Made by a program: the position numbers and the translations under genes. The notes under the pieces were generated by a model. That model worked only from the letters and a program-made list of their open reading frames with translations. It did no database searches and was not told where the DNA came from. A stretch of DNA of 64,000 nt from Saprospirales bacterium (GTDB lineage Bacteria > Bacteroidota > Bacteroidia > Chitinophagales > JADIYW01): contig JADJSS010000044.1 in the NCBI GenBank assembly GCA_016711605.1, positions 62,001 to 126,000 on the forward strand. The letters are read 5' to 3'. Shown piece after piece: positions 32,994 through 41,608 of this stretch (positions are counted from its first letter, which is position 1; each line of letters opens with the position of its first letter).

Positions 32994-34608
32994 CAGCCGA
33001 TTTAATTATATTATTTTTTAATTGGGCATCCAAGTTAGTAAAATAAGTATTTAATTGACTGTCTAAATCGACTGCATGTGTAGTGTTTTCTATACTATTG
33101 GTGCTGTCTATATTTTCTTGTACTAATTTTATTTTGATAATTTCTGACAGTTGTAAAATCTGCATTAAAATAAATTCGCGATAGGCAAACTCTTCTTTTT
33201 GGTTATAAATTTTATATGTATAGCTGATAGAAATTAAAATTCCTTTTGTGTTTATATTGGTTAAAAAAACATCAATAGAAGAATTTTTTGTGTGTGGATG
33301 TTTTACCAAAATTGTACGAATACCTTCTATAAATTTTTCTAATTTAAACAACGGTGTATCATGTTGTACTATAATTTCAGTTTTAAATTTTCTGAGAATT
33401 CTAAAACCTTTATTATCTATTGTCATTTCTGATAATTTTGCATTTGCAATATAAATAATTGAATCGCTTGCTGTTTTAATTCTCGTTGAACGAAAACCAA
33501 CTTCTTGCACAGTTCCTTCAAAATTATCACCAGAAATCATATCACCAATTCTAAATGGTTTATCGATAAAAATCATGATCGAGGCAATGAAATTTTTCAC
33601 GGTATCTTGAGCAGCTAGTGCCAACGCCAAACCACCAACAGATAAACCAGCAATAATAGTTGCCAAGTTAACATCTAAGGTATTCAACACAAAAAACAAT
33701 CCTAAAAAAATCACCATAAATTTCATAAACTTCTGTAAAACCAGAACAATTTGGTCGTCCCATTGTACAGTAGTTTTGTCAGCATATCTTTTAGCATAAA
33801 AAATAAACAAACTAACTAGCTTATATATAATTAGCACCATTAACGTTGCTGCAACAAATGAAATTCCTCTAATAATTGGAATAGAATATTTCGTGTTTAT
33901 GAATAAAGTTGGTATAAAAATTTGAAGTACTTTAATACCAAACCACGTAGAAAATAAATTAGATACTGTTTTTATCTTGTCTTGATCTTGAACAACGCTA
34001 ACATATTTTCTAAATAAAATTTTATTAAAAATAAATCTGAAGAAATATTTTAATAAGAAAAAACAAAATAGAAAAGCTGCTGTAATAAATCCTATTCCAA
34101 TCCATTGCCATGGACGTAATTTTAGAAATATTTTATCTTCTTTAAACGGAAACCATTTTGCCCAAATATTTGCACCAAACGGATAAACTTTCTTATGAAT
34201 TCTAGCTAATGATTCGACTGTATATTGCGAATAAAACCATTTATCGTTAATTTTTTCAACAAAAACTTCAGGTAATTTGTCATACAAACCATAAACATTT
34301 CGCCTAGAAGCAGAATCCAAATAATTTGGATCACTTGGTATTTTACTTGTTATTGCGTTTACATCAATTCCTTTTCCATTTAGTATTTCATAAAGCGTAC
34401 TTGCAGCTTTGATACGTTCTTTTTTATTTTTTATATTAAATGATTCGGCAGCTTTTAATTCATCTAAATGATTTTTATTCAAGTAATAGGTATGGTTATG
34501 AACCACATCATAAGGTGAATTATTTGCTTCAATTTGAATACAAAAACTATTTTTTATCAAAAAAAGTAAGCAAAAAAGCAGAATATTTGAAAAATTTAGA
34601 TTCATCAT
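32977..34608 (-). CDS. MscS-family mechanosensitive channel
   Basis: About 543 residues from the chosen ATG at 34608 (reading MMNLNFSNILLFCLLFLI); a longer frame to 34626 exists, but a TATTTTTG box lies at 34613-34620. Residues 1-20 are a signal peptide, then a ~120-residue periplasmic region (NNSPYDVVHNHTYYLNK). Several membrane helices follow, then the pore helix (GLSVGGLALALAAQDTVKNF) and MIFIDKPFRIGDMI / GTVQEVGFRSTRIKT of the MscS beta domain. Role: pressure-gated inner-membrane channel. Its 3' end overlaps the giant adhesin gene by 17 bases on the opposite strand. Confidence 0.88.
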   Translation of the reverse strand: MMNLNFSNILLFCLLFLIKNSFCIQIEANNSPYDVVHNHTYYLNKNHLDELKAAESFNIKNKKERIKAASTLYEILNGKGIDVNAITSKIPSDPNYLDSASRRNVYGLYDKLPEVFVEKINDKWFYSQYTVESLARIHKKVYPFGANIWAKWFPFKEDKIFLKLRPWQWIGIGFITAAFLFCFFLLKYFFRFIFNKILFRKYVSVVQDQDKIKTVSNLFSTWFGIKVLQIFIPTLFINTKYSIPIIRGISFVAATLMVLIIYKLVSLFIFYAKRYADKTTVQWDDQIVLVLQKFMKFMVIFLGLFFVLNTLDVNLATIIAGLSVGGLALALAAQDTVKNFIASIMIFIDKPFRIGDMISGDNFEGTVQEVGFRSTRIKTASDSIIYIANAKLSEMTIDNKGFRILRKFKTEIIVQHDTPLFKLEKFIEGIRTILVKHPHTKNSSIDVFLTNINTKGILISISYTYKIYNQKEEFAYREFILMQILQLSEIIKIKLVQENIDSTNSIENTTHAVDLDSQLNTYFTNLDAQLKNNIIKSAVNVTK

Positions 34609-34612
34609 ACTA

Positions 34613-34620
34613 CAAAAATA
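34613..34620 (-). promoter_or_regulatory. -7 box (TATTTTTG) of the mscS-like gene
   Basis: Minus-strand TATTTTTG ends 4 bases before ATG 34608, again indicating a leaderless mRNA and arguing against the longer frame start at 34626. Confidence 0.5.
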
Positions 34621-34726
34621 CAGCAAAAAATGGCTTTTTTATCTTAAATTTTCAAATTAAGAAAAAAAAATTAAAATTTTTTAGATTGATAATCAATAAC
34701 TTAAAAATTATTTTGTTAAATTTTAC

Positions 34727-34745
34727 TACTATGTGTTGCATAATA
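34727..34745 (+). promoter_or_regulatory. candidate PadR operator overlapping the -33 box
   Basis: Dyad TACTATG / CATAATA (six of seven positions symmetric) around TGTTG. It covers the -33 TTG (34736-34738) of the padR/pspC operon, where an autorepressor would bind. Confidence 0.35.
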
Positions 34746-34767
34746 CCTTTTTTTGTTTGTATATTTG
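34736..34767 (+). promoter_or_regulatory. promoter of the PadR/PspC operon
   Basis: TTG at 34736-34738, a 21-bp spacer and TATATTTG at 34760-34767, with ATG 34809 41 bases downstream. Confidence 0.65.
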
Positions 34768-34808
34768 CATAGTCAATTACCAAGTTAAACCAATTAAAAA
34801 ATAAACAC

Positions 34809-35153
34809 ATGAACAATTTACTTATCGCAGCTATCACATTTGTAATGTTACCTGCAATTTCAAAACAAACATTCGCAAATAACAAAAAAGAAATTAAAAA
34901 CGAAAAAACTGTTATTGCAGTAGAAAAACTAGATTTCTCAAACTCAATTACTGAAAATGAAAAATCTATTGAAATGACATCTGTAAATGTGGATTACATT
35001 ATTGATGAAAACGGAAAAGCATTTATCACGTATTTAGATGGTGAAAGTGAACAAGCAAAAAATGATGTGTTGAAATTTATTGAAAATGCAACGTATAACT
35101 TTAACATCACACCAAATAAAATATATTCAATGAAACTATTATTGAATAAATAA
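34809..35153 (+). CDS. small exported protein, first gene of the PadR/PspC operon
   Basis: 114 residues. The N terminus (MNNLLIAAITFVMLPAISKQTFA) is a signal peptide. The rest is acidic and Lys-rich, with VNVDYIIDENGKAFITYLDG and a C-terminal VLKFIENATYNFN. No named family. Gene order (two small exported proteins, PadR, PspC) suggests a role in envelope homeostasis under PadR control. Confidence 0.6.
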   Translation: MNNLLIAAITFVMLPAISKQTFANNKKEIKNEKTVIAVEKLDFSNSITENEKSIEMTSVNVDYIIDENGKAFITYLDGESEQAKNDVLKFIENATYNFNITPNKIYSMKLLLNK

Positions 35154-35188
35154 AAATCAGCATTAACCATTAAAATAAAATTAATACC

Positions 35189-35503
35189 ATGAAAAAAATA
35201 ATCATCATCAGTGCATTCTTCATTTTAGCAATTTGCAACACTTTTGCTTACAATGATTCTAACAAGAAATCTACAAATACACAAAAAATTGAAGTAAAAA
35301 TAGACGATAAAAATTTGTCGTTTGACTTGAATAATATTAGCGAGCAAAAGATCAAGGAAGCAGCAAGAGCATTTATCAAGTCATATTATAAAGACAACAA
35401 AGAAAAAAGAGAAGCATTATTAAAAATGTTAGAAAAAGAAAATGCAAAATTTAATATTGATACAGACAATGAAGGAACAATAATTATTAACGAAACTAAA
35501 TAA
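35189..35503 (+). CDS. small exported protein, second gene of the PadR/PspC operon
   Basis: 104 residues. Signal peptide MKKIIIISAFFILAICNTFA, then a charged helical segment (EQKIKEAARAFIKSYYKDNK, EKREALLKMLEKEN) and a short strand TIIINETK at the end. Unknown function. It ends 8 bases before padR, so co-transcription is likely. Confidence 0.6.
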   Translation: MKKIIIISAFFILAICNTFAYNDSNKKSTNTQKIEVKIDDKNLSFDLNNISEQKIKEAARAFIKSYYKDNKEKREALLKMLEKENAKFNIDTDNEGTIIINETK

Positions 35504-35511
35504 ACAACATT

Positions 35512-35895
35512 ATGTCAACACAACCATCATCAGCGTTTAGTATCGAAAATACGAAAGTTCAAATGCGAAAAGGCATTTTAGAATTTTGTATTTTGGGTAT
35601 TATTTCACGCGGCGAAGTTTATGCTTCTGATATATTAGATGCATTACGAAATGCAAATATGCTAGTAGTAGAAGGAACAGTTTATCCATTATTAACACGT
35701 TTAAAAAATGTAGGATTATTGACCTATGAATGGAAAGAATCTACTTCTGGACCACCACGAAAATATTTTACATTAACAGAAAGTGGACGTGCATCTTTAG
35801 ATGAATTAACTGCCACTTGGGACGAGCTTGCTATTGCAGTAAATTCAGCAGTACGATTAAGCAGAAATGAATCTGAACCAACCAATCAAATTTAA
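35512..35895 (+). CDS. PadR-family transcriptional regulator
   Basis: 127 residues. Winged-helix features: MRKGILEFCILGIISRGEVY, EGTVYPLLTRLKNVGLL, and GPPRKYFTLTESGRASLDEL. PadR proteins are small dimeric repressors released by ligands or envelope signals. In Bacteroidota padR is often next to pspC. Its likely target is the promoter at 34736 (dyad at 34727). Confidence 0.88.
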   Translation: MSTQPSSAFSIENTKVQMRKGILEFCILGIISRGEVYASDILDALRNANMLVVEGTVYPLLTRLKNVGLLTYEWKESTSGPPRKYFTLTESGRASLDELTATWDELAIAVNSAVRLSRNESEPTNQI

Positions 35896-35926
35896 AAAAA
35901 ACCAATCATCATAAAATAAAAATATC

Positions 35927-37711
35927 ATGAACAAGACATTCACAATAAACTTGGCTAACCAAATTTTCAACATCAACGATGATGCCTATGAAACATTGTT
36001 AGCATACTTCAGTTCCTTAGAAAAATTCTATGCGAATGAAGAAGGCAAAGAAGATATAATTACCGATATAAAAGCTCGTTTTGCAGAATTATTCTTTGAA
36101 AAAGGAAAGAATTATATCATCACAAAAGAAGATGCAGAACAAGTCATCAACACGATGGGAAAACCACAGGAATTTGATGAAGAAAAAGTTGAACAAGAAC
36201 AACAAACAACACAAAATTATTCGTCAACATCAACAAAAACTGGTGATGCAGGAAAATCAGGAAAACGATTATACCGTGATACTGATGAACCAATTGTAGC
36301 TGGTGTTGCATCAGGATTGAGTGCTTACTTTGGAATCGATGATCCAATTTGGATAAGAATTGCATTTATTGTTTTAGCAATAATTGGCTTTGGTTCTCCT
36401 GTTTTAATTTATGTTATTCTTTGGATAATAATGCCTGAAGCACAAACTTCTGCGCAAAAATTAGAAATGAAAGGTGAAGCAATTAACTTATCAAATATTG
36501 AAAAAACAATTAAAGACGAAACTGATAAAATGCAACAAAACTTAAGAAACAATAAAGGTGCATTAGCTCAAATAATTTCATTTTTGGGTATGCTTATCAA
36601 ATTGTTTTTTAAATTTTTATTAGGTGTTGGAATATTTGTAATTATTGTGGTATTATTTTCACTCTTAATTGCACTATTGGCTACAACATTTGGCGCTGGT
36701 ATTGCATTACTATTCGGAACACCAATTGCAAGTAAATATTTCTTTGATTCAAATTCATTTACATGGATGATATCATTAGGTGGAATTTTGGTTTCTATCA
36801 TTCCATTTATTTTATTAATTACAGGAATTGTTCATGTGGTTTCAAAAAAATCAAAACCATTTAAAAAACAATTAGTATTACCATTATTTGGATTATTCAT
36901 GTTCGGTTTAATGTTGTTAAATATTTCTTACAACAAAGGAAAAGCGTTGATACAAGAACACAAAAAAATTACACAACACGTACCAATCAATTACTCAACG
37001 AATTTAGATACTATTCAACTGGCGATGGCTTATACAGATAAAAGTGAAGAAGATTTAAACTTTAGTTTTAATTCTTTAGGTAGTTTTTTAAAGTTTGTTT
37101 CTAATGATCATCAATTAAGAATACCTGTTGAAATTGAAATTTATCCAAGTAATTCTGATTCAATCACTATTTTGAAAGAATTTTCAGCACAAGGAAAAGA
37201 CGAAAAAGAAGCGTTGATCAATGCAACTTCTATTACTCAATCAATCTCTCAAATCAATAACAAATTCATTATCGATCCATTTATTGAATTTAATACAGCA
37301 AAAAGCAAATTCAGAAATCAGAAATTAAAGATTAAAGTTTTTGTACCAGAAGGCAAAGTTATTAAATGGAACGAAACGGTTGAAAAATATATGGATGAAG
37401 ATAAATTACCTTTTAATTGGACAGCTGGAAGATATATTTCTAAGAAGGAAACTAAGCAACAACAACAATTAGAATTAAAAATTAAATCATTAACAGATTC
37501 TACCACCATTAATTTAAACATAGACAGCAACAATCCAGATGTGCAATCAGCACTTGAAGATGCGAAAATAGAATTAGAAAATGCCAAAGAAGAATTAATG
37601 GATGCTAAAGAAGAGTTAAATGATGAGTTAGATACAGCGATGGATGATTTTTATTCGCATGAACATTACATCTTCAAAATGGTAAACGGAGAATTAGTTC
37701 CTTTAGATTAA
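35927..37711 (+). CDS. PspC-domain membrane protein
   Basis: 594 residues. An N-terminal cytoplasmic region (~1-90; TINLANQIFNINDDAYE, EDAEQVINTMGKPQEF) precedes the PspC domain (~112-172: LYRDTDEPIVAGVASGLSAY, FGIDDPIWIRIAF, ILWIIMPEA). Four or five membrane helices follow (to ~340), then an extracytoplasmic beta-rich part, and a C-terminal coiled coil (~550-580: DAKIELENAKEELMDAKEEL). Phage-shock-type response to inner-membrane stress is inferred from the family. Last gene of the PadR operon. Confidence 0.88.
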   Translation: MNKTFTINLANQIFNINDDAYETLLAYFSSLEKFYANEEGKEDIITDIKARFAELFFEKGKNYIITKEDAEQVINTMGKPQEFDEEKVEQEQQTTQNYSSTSTKTGDAGKSGKRLYRDTDEPIVAGVASGLSAYFGIDDPIWIRIAFIVLAIIGFGSPVLIYVILWIIMPEAQTSAQKLEMKGEAINLSNIEKTIKDETDKMQQNLRNNKGALAQIISFLGMLIKLFFKFLLGVGIFVIIVVLFSLLIALLATTFGAGIALLFGTPIASKYFFDSNSFTWMISLGGILVSIIPFILLITGIVHVVSKKSKPFKKQLVLPLFGLFMFGLMLLNISYNKGKALIQEHKKITQHVPINYSTNLDTIQLAMAYTDKSEEDLNFSFNSLGSFLKFVSNDHQLRIPVEIEIYPSNSDSITILKEFSAQGKDEKEALINATSITQSISQINNKFIIDPFIEFNTAKSKFRNQKLKIKVFVPEGKVIKWNETVEKYMDEDKLPFNWTAGRYISKKETKQQQQLELKIKSLTDSTTINLNIDSNNPDVQSALEDAKIELENAKEELMDAKEELNDELDTAMDDFYSHEHYIFKMVNGELVPLD

Positions 37712-37724
37712 AATCGATAAACAA

Positions 37725-37749
37725 TCGTGCCACGATATTCGTGGCACGA
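37725..37749. repeat. perfect 11-bp palindromic element (REP-like)
   Basis: TCGTGCCACGA and TCGTGGCACGA flank TAT. No T run follows on the plus strand, so it is not a standard terminator for pspC. The core (CCACGAT..TCGTGGCA) recurs at 48765. Confidence 0.55.
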
Positions 37750-37786
37750 ATAAAAAAAACAAAACGTTAAAAAGTATTAAAGTCAG

Positions 37787-37817
37787 GCAACCTTGTAATA
37801 AAACGCTTGTCTATAAT
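37787..37817 (+). promoter_or_regulatory. ECF-sigma-like promoter for the small secreted protein
   Basis: GCAACCTT (37787-37794), 14 bases, then GTCTATAAT (37809-37817). This resembles an ECF -35 (GAAC/CAACC type) and -10 (GTCTA) pair and differs from the TTTG/TAnnTTTG promoters elsewhere in the window. Confidence 0.45.
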
Positions 37818-37879
37818 ACCAATACAAAAACAGAAAAATTATTTAAAAACAATTTCTTAAATCTTTAAAAAAAAATTAC

Positions 37880-38296
37880 ATGAAAAAGTTATCACTTTTG
37901 ATAGCAGTAGGAAGCTTTGTCTTTTTATCTATCGCAAAACCAACAACAAACGTTTCAGCATTTGACTCGTACAGCCAGCAAATGCAGGCAATGGCAAGCA
38001 AATACGTTGCCGAACAAAAATTTGAAAATGCCAACAAAGCAGTATCCAAATGGCTAGCTACTTACAATGCATTATCATCAACAGAAAAAGAAAATTATAA
38101 AACTGTGTATGCAAACATTATGATTGAAGATGCAAAAGCATTAACACAAATCAATCAACACTACGATGCATTAGTATGTTTGAAAAACGCAGTAAAAAAT
38201 GGTTACTCAAATGCAGAATTGTTAAAAACAGATTCAAATTTATCTGCTTTAAAAACATACAGCGAATTTGATAAAATTGTAAAAAGCATTAAATAA
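37880..38296 (+). CDS. small secreted protein with TPR-like helices
   Basis: 138 residues. Signal peptide MKKLSLLIAVGSFVFLSIAK. The rest is helical and Lys/Ala-rich (YVAEQKFENANKAVSKWLAT, MIEDAKALTQINQHYDALVC, LKNAVKNGYSNAELLKTDSN), giving a TPR-like pattern. No catalytic motif. It has a separate, ECF-like promoter and a strong terminator (38331), so it is a monocistronic, possibly stress-induced gene. Confidence 0.6.
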   Translation: MKKLSLLIAVGSFVFLSIAKPTTNVSAFDSYSQQMQAMASKYVAEQKFENANKAVSKWLATYNALSSTEKENYKTVYANIMIEDAKALTQINQHYDALVCLKNAVKNGYSNAELLKTDSNLSALKTYSEFDKIVKSIK

Positions 38297-38330
38297 AAAA
38301 CCCACTTCTTTTTATTAAATGATGTTTTGG

Positions 38331-38366
38331 TGTGCGTATCGTTTTAAATGATACGCACATTTTTTT
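38331..38366 (+). terminator. rho-independent terminator
   Basis: Ten-bp stem TGTGCGTATC (38331-38340) / GATACGCACA (38350-38359) followed by seven T. Confidence 0.85.
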
Positions 38367-38399
38367 ATGTATAAATGAAAGCCATTGAACTAAAAAAAT

Positions 38400-38576
38400 T
38401 TAACCACATAGATTCATAGAAAAAAAATAAAGCAATTCGTTAAGCAGTATGATTGAGTTCGCTTAGATACACATATTGTACGCAAAGCGTACAAACTATG
38501 ATTTACTTAAACTTCGGAATTATATTCTTCTTTCTATTTTGCTTTGCAAATAAAATCTATGTGTCTATGTGGTTAA
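38400..38576. repeat. TTAACCACATAG inverted-repeat element
   Basis: A 20-base arm TTAACCACATAGATTCATAG (38400-38419) pairs at 18 of 20 positions with 38557-38576 (right arm ends CTATGTGGTTAA). An inner 8-bp palindrome TTGTACGC/GCGTACAA lies at 38476-38494. The 305-bp gap between the TPR-like gene and sppA holds only this and the terminator. Elements with such ends are dispersed in Bacteroidota genomes. Confidence 0.6.
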
Positions 38577-38601
38577 AAAAAATATTTGGTTTTATACGCA
38601 A

Positions 38602-40377
38602 TTATTTCACCGATAAATCGTAAGGAATTTTATACTGCAACACACCTAAAGATTTTATTCTTTCAACTTGTTTCATGTATAAAACTTGAGGTGTTAGATT
38701 TTTCAACATGGCAGCTTCATCACTTTTTTCATCACTTCCAAAAATATCATCTTTAATACTTTCAAACATGGTTTTTTCTTTTGGAAAATTTACCACTTCA
38801 GCTTCTTTAATTTTTGCAATTTCTTTTACACGTTGTATTGCTAATTCTAAACCACCTAATTCATCAACTAAGCCAATAGATACGGCATCTTGACCAGTCC
38901 AAACTCTACCACGAGCAATTTTATTTACAGCAGCACTATCCATTTTTCTGCCAGTTGCAACTCGGTCTAAAAATATTGAATAACCATACTCTACATTTTT
39001 TTGAACACGATTTAATTCAACATCGTCCCAATCATTTATGGTATTAAAAAAGTTAGCATGTTTTGCTGTGGTTACTTCATCAAATGTAATTCCAACTTTT
39101 TCGTTTAGTGCTTTTCGTAAATTAGGCACCATACCATAAATTCCGATAGAACCTGTTAAAGTTGTAGGTTGTGCGATAACTTTATCTGCAATCGCTGAAA
39201 TATAATAACCACCTGATGCAGCATAATCACCCATAGAAACCACAATCGGTTTTTTCAACTTTAATTTTTTCAATTGATGATAAATTTGCTCAGATGCAAA
39301 TGCACTTCCACCTGGCGAATTTACACGCAACACCACTCCTTTTATAGCATCTTCTTTCTCAATTTTTTGTAACATTTTTACATAAGCTTCGCCACCAACA
39401 ATACCATCATCAGATTTGCTATCGTTGATTTCACCTTCAGCAAAAACAACTGCAATTTTGGTAGAATTTGATTTTTTTATTTTTTCTTTTACAATGTCTT
39501 TATACTTTGCGTAAGAAATCATGTTTAGGTCTGCATCTTTTTTATAACCTAATTTCGATTTTAATTCTTCAGTAACTTCATCTTCATATTTCATTGCAGC
39601 TGCTAACTTATATTTTACTGCATCTCTGGCATTAATCACTAATAAATTATCTTGCAAATTTTGCAAGGAATCTATAGATATTTTTGTTGATTTACTTAAA
39701 TCTGACATGTATGCACCAGAAATATCATTTAGTATTTCTGTATTCTGTGCTCTGTCTTCAGCACTCATATCCGTTCTTCTAAAACCTTCTGTTGCGCTTT
39801 TATATTCACCAACATAAAACACTTTAAATTCTATGCCTAACTTATCAAACAAACCTTTCATGTATTCGCGTTGCACCGCAAATCCATCAAATTCGCAATC
39901 ACCTAATGGATTGATATAAAATTTATCTGCTACATTATTCAGCAACAAACATTTTTCTGAACAAGAATTAGAATATGCATAAATAAATTTGCCAGATTTT
40001 TTGAAATCTTCTAATGACGCTTTTACATCATACAACGTTGCTGGTCCTGTAGAAAGCTCATCTACATTTAAGTAAATTCCTTTTATATGGTCATCTGATT
40101 TGGCATATTTTAAAACATCTTTTAATTCAAATAAACCAATAGTTGGTTCATCAGATATAGAACCAGAAATAGCAGACATCGGACTAAAGTTTCTAAATGG
40201 ATTGGTGTACGATCTATCTGTTATTTCACCTTTAAGTGTTAAATTTAAAATAGAATTTGCTTCCACAATTGGTGTTTTTTCACCACCTAAACTTCCTAAA
40301 ATAAAAAAGAAGAAAATAAAAGTGGCAAATAGCATTGCGAATAGACATGCAAAGAAGATTTTAAAGAAGTTTCTCAT
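38602..40377 (-). CDS. sppA: signal peptide peptidase SppA, 67K type
   Basis: 591 residues, the long tandem-domain form. N-terminal membrane anchor (IFFACLFAMLFATFIFFFFI). The first domain holds the general-base Lys region (YVGEYKSATEGFRR); the second holds the nucleophile Ser in MGDYAASGGYYISA, preceded by VVLRVNSPGGSAFASEQIY. Role: self-compartmentalised serine/lysine protease on the inner membrane that degrades leftover signal peptides. Divergent from folK; a TAATTTTG box upstream is a possible promoter. Confidence 0.92.
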   Translation of the reverse strand: MRNFFKIFFACLFAMLFATFIFFFFILGSLGGEKTPIVEANSILNLTLKGEITDRSYTNPFRNFSPMSAISGSISDEPTIGLFELKDVLKYAKSDDHIKGIYLNVDELSTGPATLYDVKASLEDFKKSGKFIYAYSNSCSEKCLLLNNVADKFYINPLGDCEFDGFAVQREYMKGLFDKLGIEFKVFYVGEYKSATEGFRRTDMSAEDRAQNTEILNDISGAYMSDLSKSTKISIDSLQNLQDNLLVINARDAVKYKLAAAMKYEDEVTEELKSKLGYKKDADLNMISYAKYKDIVKEKIKKSNSTKIAVVFAEGEINDSKSDDGIVGGEAYVKMLQKIEKEDAIKGVVLRVNSPGGSAFASEQIYHQLKKLKLKKPIVVSMGDYAASGGYYISAIADKVIAQPTTLTGSIGIYGMVPNLRKALNEKVGITFDEVTTAKHANFFNTINDWDDVELNRVQKNVEYGYSIFLDRVATGRKMDSAAVNKIARGRVWTGQDAVSIGLVDELGGLELAIQRVKEIAKIKEAEVVNFPKEKTMFESIKDDIFGSDEKSDEAAMLKNLTPQVLYMKQVERIKSLGVLQYKIPYDLSVK

Positions 40378-40462
40378 ATTTATTGATATTTTTTAATATT
40401 AATGTAGTTTTCGTGTAGAAAGTTCAAAATTAATTGTTATAATTGAAAAAACACTACGATTG

Positions 40463-40948
40463 ATGATTGTTTATTTGTTATTAGGTTCCAATAAAGGTGA
40501 TAGATTAAAATATCTGATGTTAGCTGAATATTTTATTTCAAAAGAAGCTGGAAAAATCACACAAAAGTCTGCAGTTTATGTAACGCAACCTTGGGAAAAA
40601 CTGAATCAGCCGAATTATTTAAATCAAGCAATAGAATTAGAAACAGATAAATCACCGTTGCAACTTTTAAAAATTTTACAAAAAATTGAGAAAAGTTTAG
40701 GAAGAACCAATAAAGGAAATTATGCTGCACGCACGATAGATATTGATATTTTGCTGTATGATGCAATAATTTTTAACTCAAAAAATTTAATCATTCCACA
40801 TCCAAGAATGCATTTACGCAATTTTACATTACAACCATTATTGACGTTAAATAAAACTTATACACATCCAATTTTACATGCGTCGATAGAAGAATTGGCA
40901 AAAATTTGTAAAGATGACTTGAAAGTGAGTATTTTTGAAAAGAAATGA
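40463..40948 (+). CDS. folK: 2-amino-4-hydroxy-6-hydroxymethyldihydropteridine pyrophosphokinase
   Basis: 161 residues from ATG 40463 (a TTG directly before is less likely). VYLLLGSNKGDR at the start, SLGRTNKG, and the signature AARTIDIDILLYD with IPHPRMHLRNFTLQPL mark HPPK. It transfers pyrophosphate from ATP to the pterin in folate synthesis. The stop overlaps the next gene's start by 4 bases, so translation is probably coupled. Confidence 0.93.
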   Translation: MIVYLLLGSNKGDRLKYLMLAEYFISKEAGKITQKSAVYVTQPWEKLNQPNYLNQAIELETDKSPLQLLKILQKIEKSLGRTNKGNYAARTIDIDILLYDAIIFNSKNLIIPHPRMHLRNFTLQPLLTLNKTYTHPILHASIEELAKICKDDLKVSIFEKK

Positions 40949-41607
40949 TTTACAAATTCATCACGATAGAAGGAAATATTGGCGCTGGCAAAACTACGCT
41001 GGCTTCGCTTTTGGCTGAAGAATTTCACGGACAATTAATCTTAGAAGCATTTGAAGACAATCCATATTTACCAAAGTTTTACGAAGACAATTCTAAATAT
41101 GCACTTCAATTGGAAATGTCATTTTTGATTGAACGTTATCAGCAACTCACGCGTATTTTTAGTGAACCAAATATTTTTTCAAACTTCACGGTTACCGATT
41201 ACATGCTGAAAAAATGTTTGTTGTTTTCAAAAGTAAATTTAACGAAACAAGAATATAAACTTTACAAGCATTTTTTTGATCAGGTTTATAAAAAATTACC
41301 AAAGCCAGAAATCATTTTTTATTTACATGCAGATACGGATCAATTGATGCGCAATATCAGAAAACGCGGTCGCGATTATGAAGCAAATATTTCTCGTGTT
41401 TATTTAAATCGATTAGAGAAAATGTATTTTGAATTTTTCAAACAAAATCCTGAAAATAAATACGTCATTATTGATGTCAATAATGTAGATTGGATTAGCA
41501 ATGTTTTTGCTTATCGACAACTCTTAAAGTTATTCGACCAAGAATATAAAATCGGTCTAAATTTCGTAAAATTAGAACAAGAACAATTGCTGCATTTGGA
41601 GCAATGA
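40945..41607 (+). CDS. deoxynucleoside kinase
   Basis: 220 residues. P-loop EGNIGAGKTTLASLLAEEF, the ERYQQLTRIF region and the lid RKRGRDYE define the dCK/dGK-type family. It phosphorylates deoxynucleosides for salvage; specificity (dA/dG/dC) is not readable. The pairing folK-dNK with a 4-base overlap is common in Bacteroidota. One base separates its stop from the convergent lipoprotein gene. Confidence 0.9.
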   Translation: MIYKFITIEGNIGAGKTTLASLLAEEFHGQLILEAFEDNPYLPKFYEDNSKYALQLEMSFLIERYQQLTRIFSEPNIFSNFTVTDYMLKKCLLFSKVNLTKQEYKLYKHFFDQVYKKLPKPEIIFYLHADTDQLMRNIRKRGRDYEANISRVYLNRLEKMYFEFFKQNPENKYVIIDVNNVDWISNVFAYRQLLKLFDQEYKIGLNFVKLEQEQLLHLEQ

Positions 41608-41608
41608 T

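Noticed and set aside
37725..37749. Terminator of pspC
   Set aside because: No T run after the stem on the plus strand; more like a REP element.
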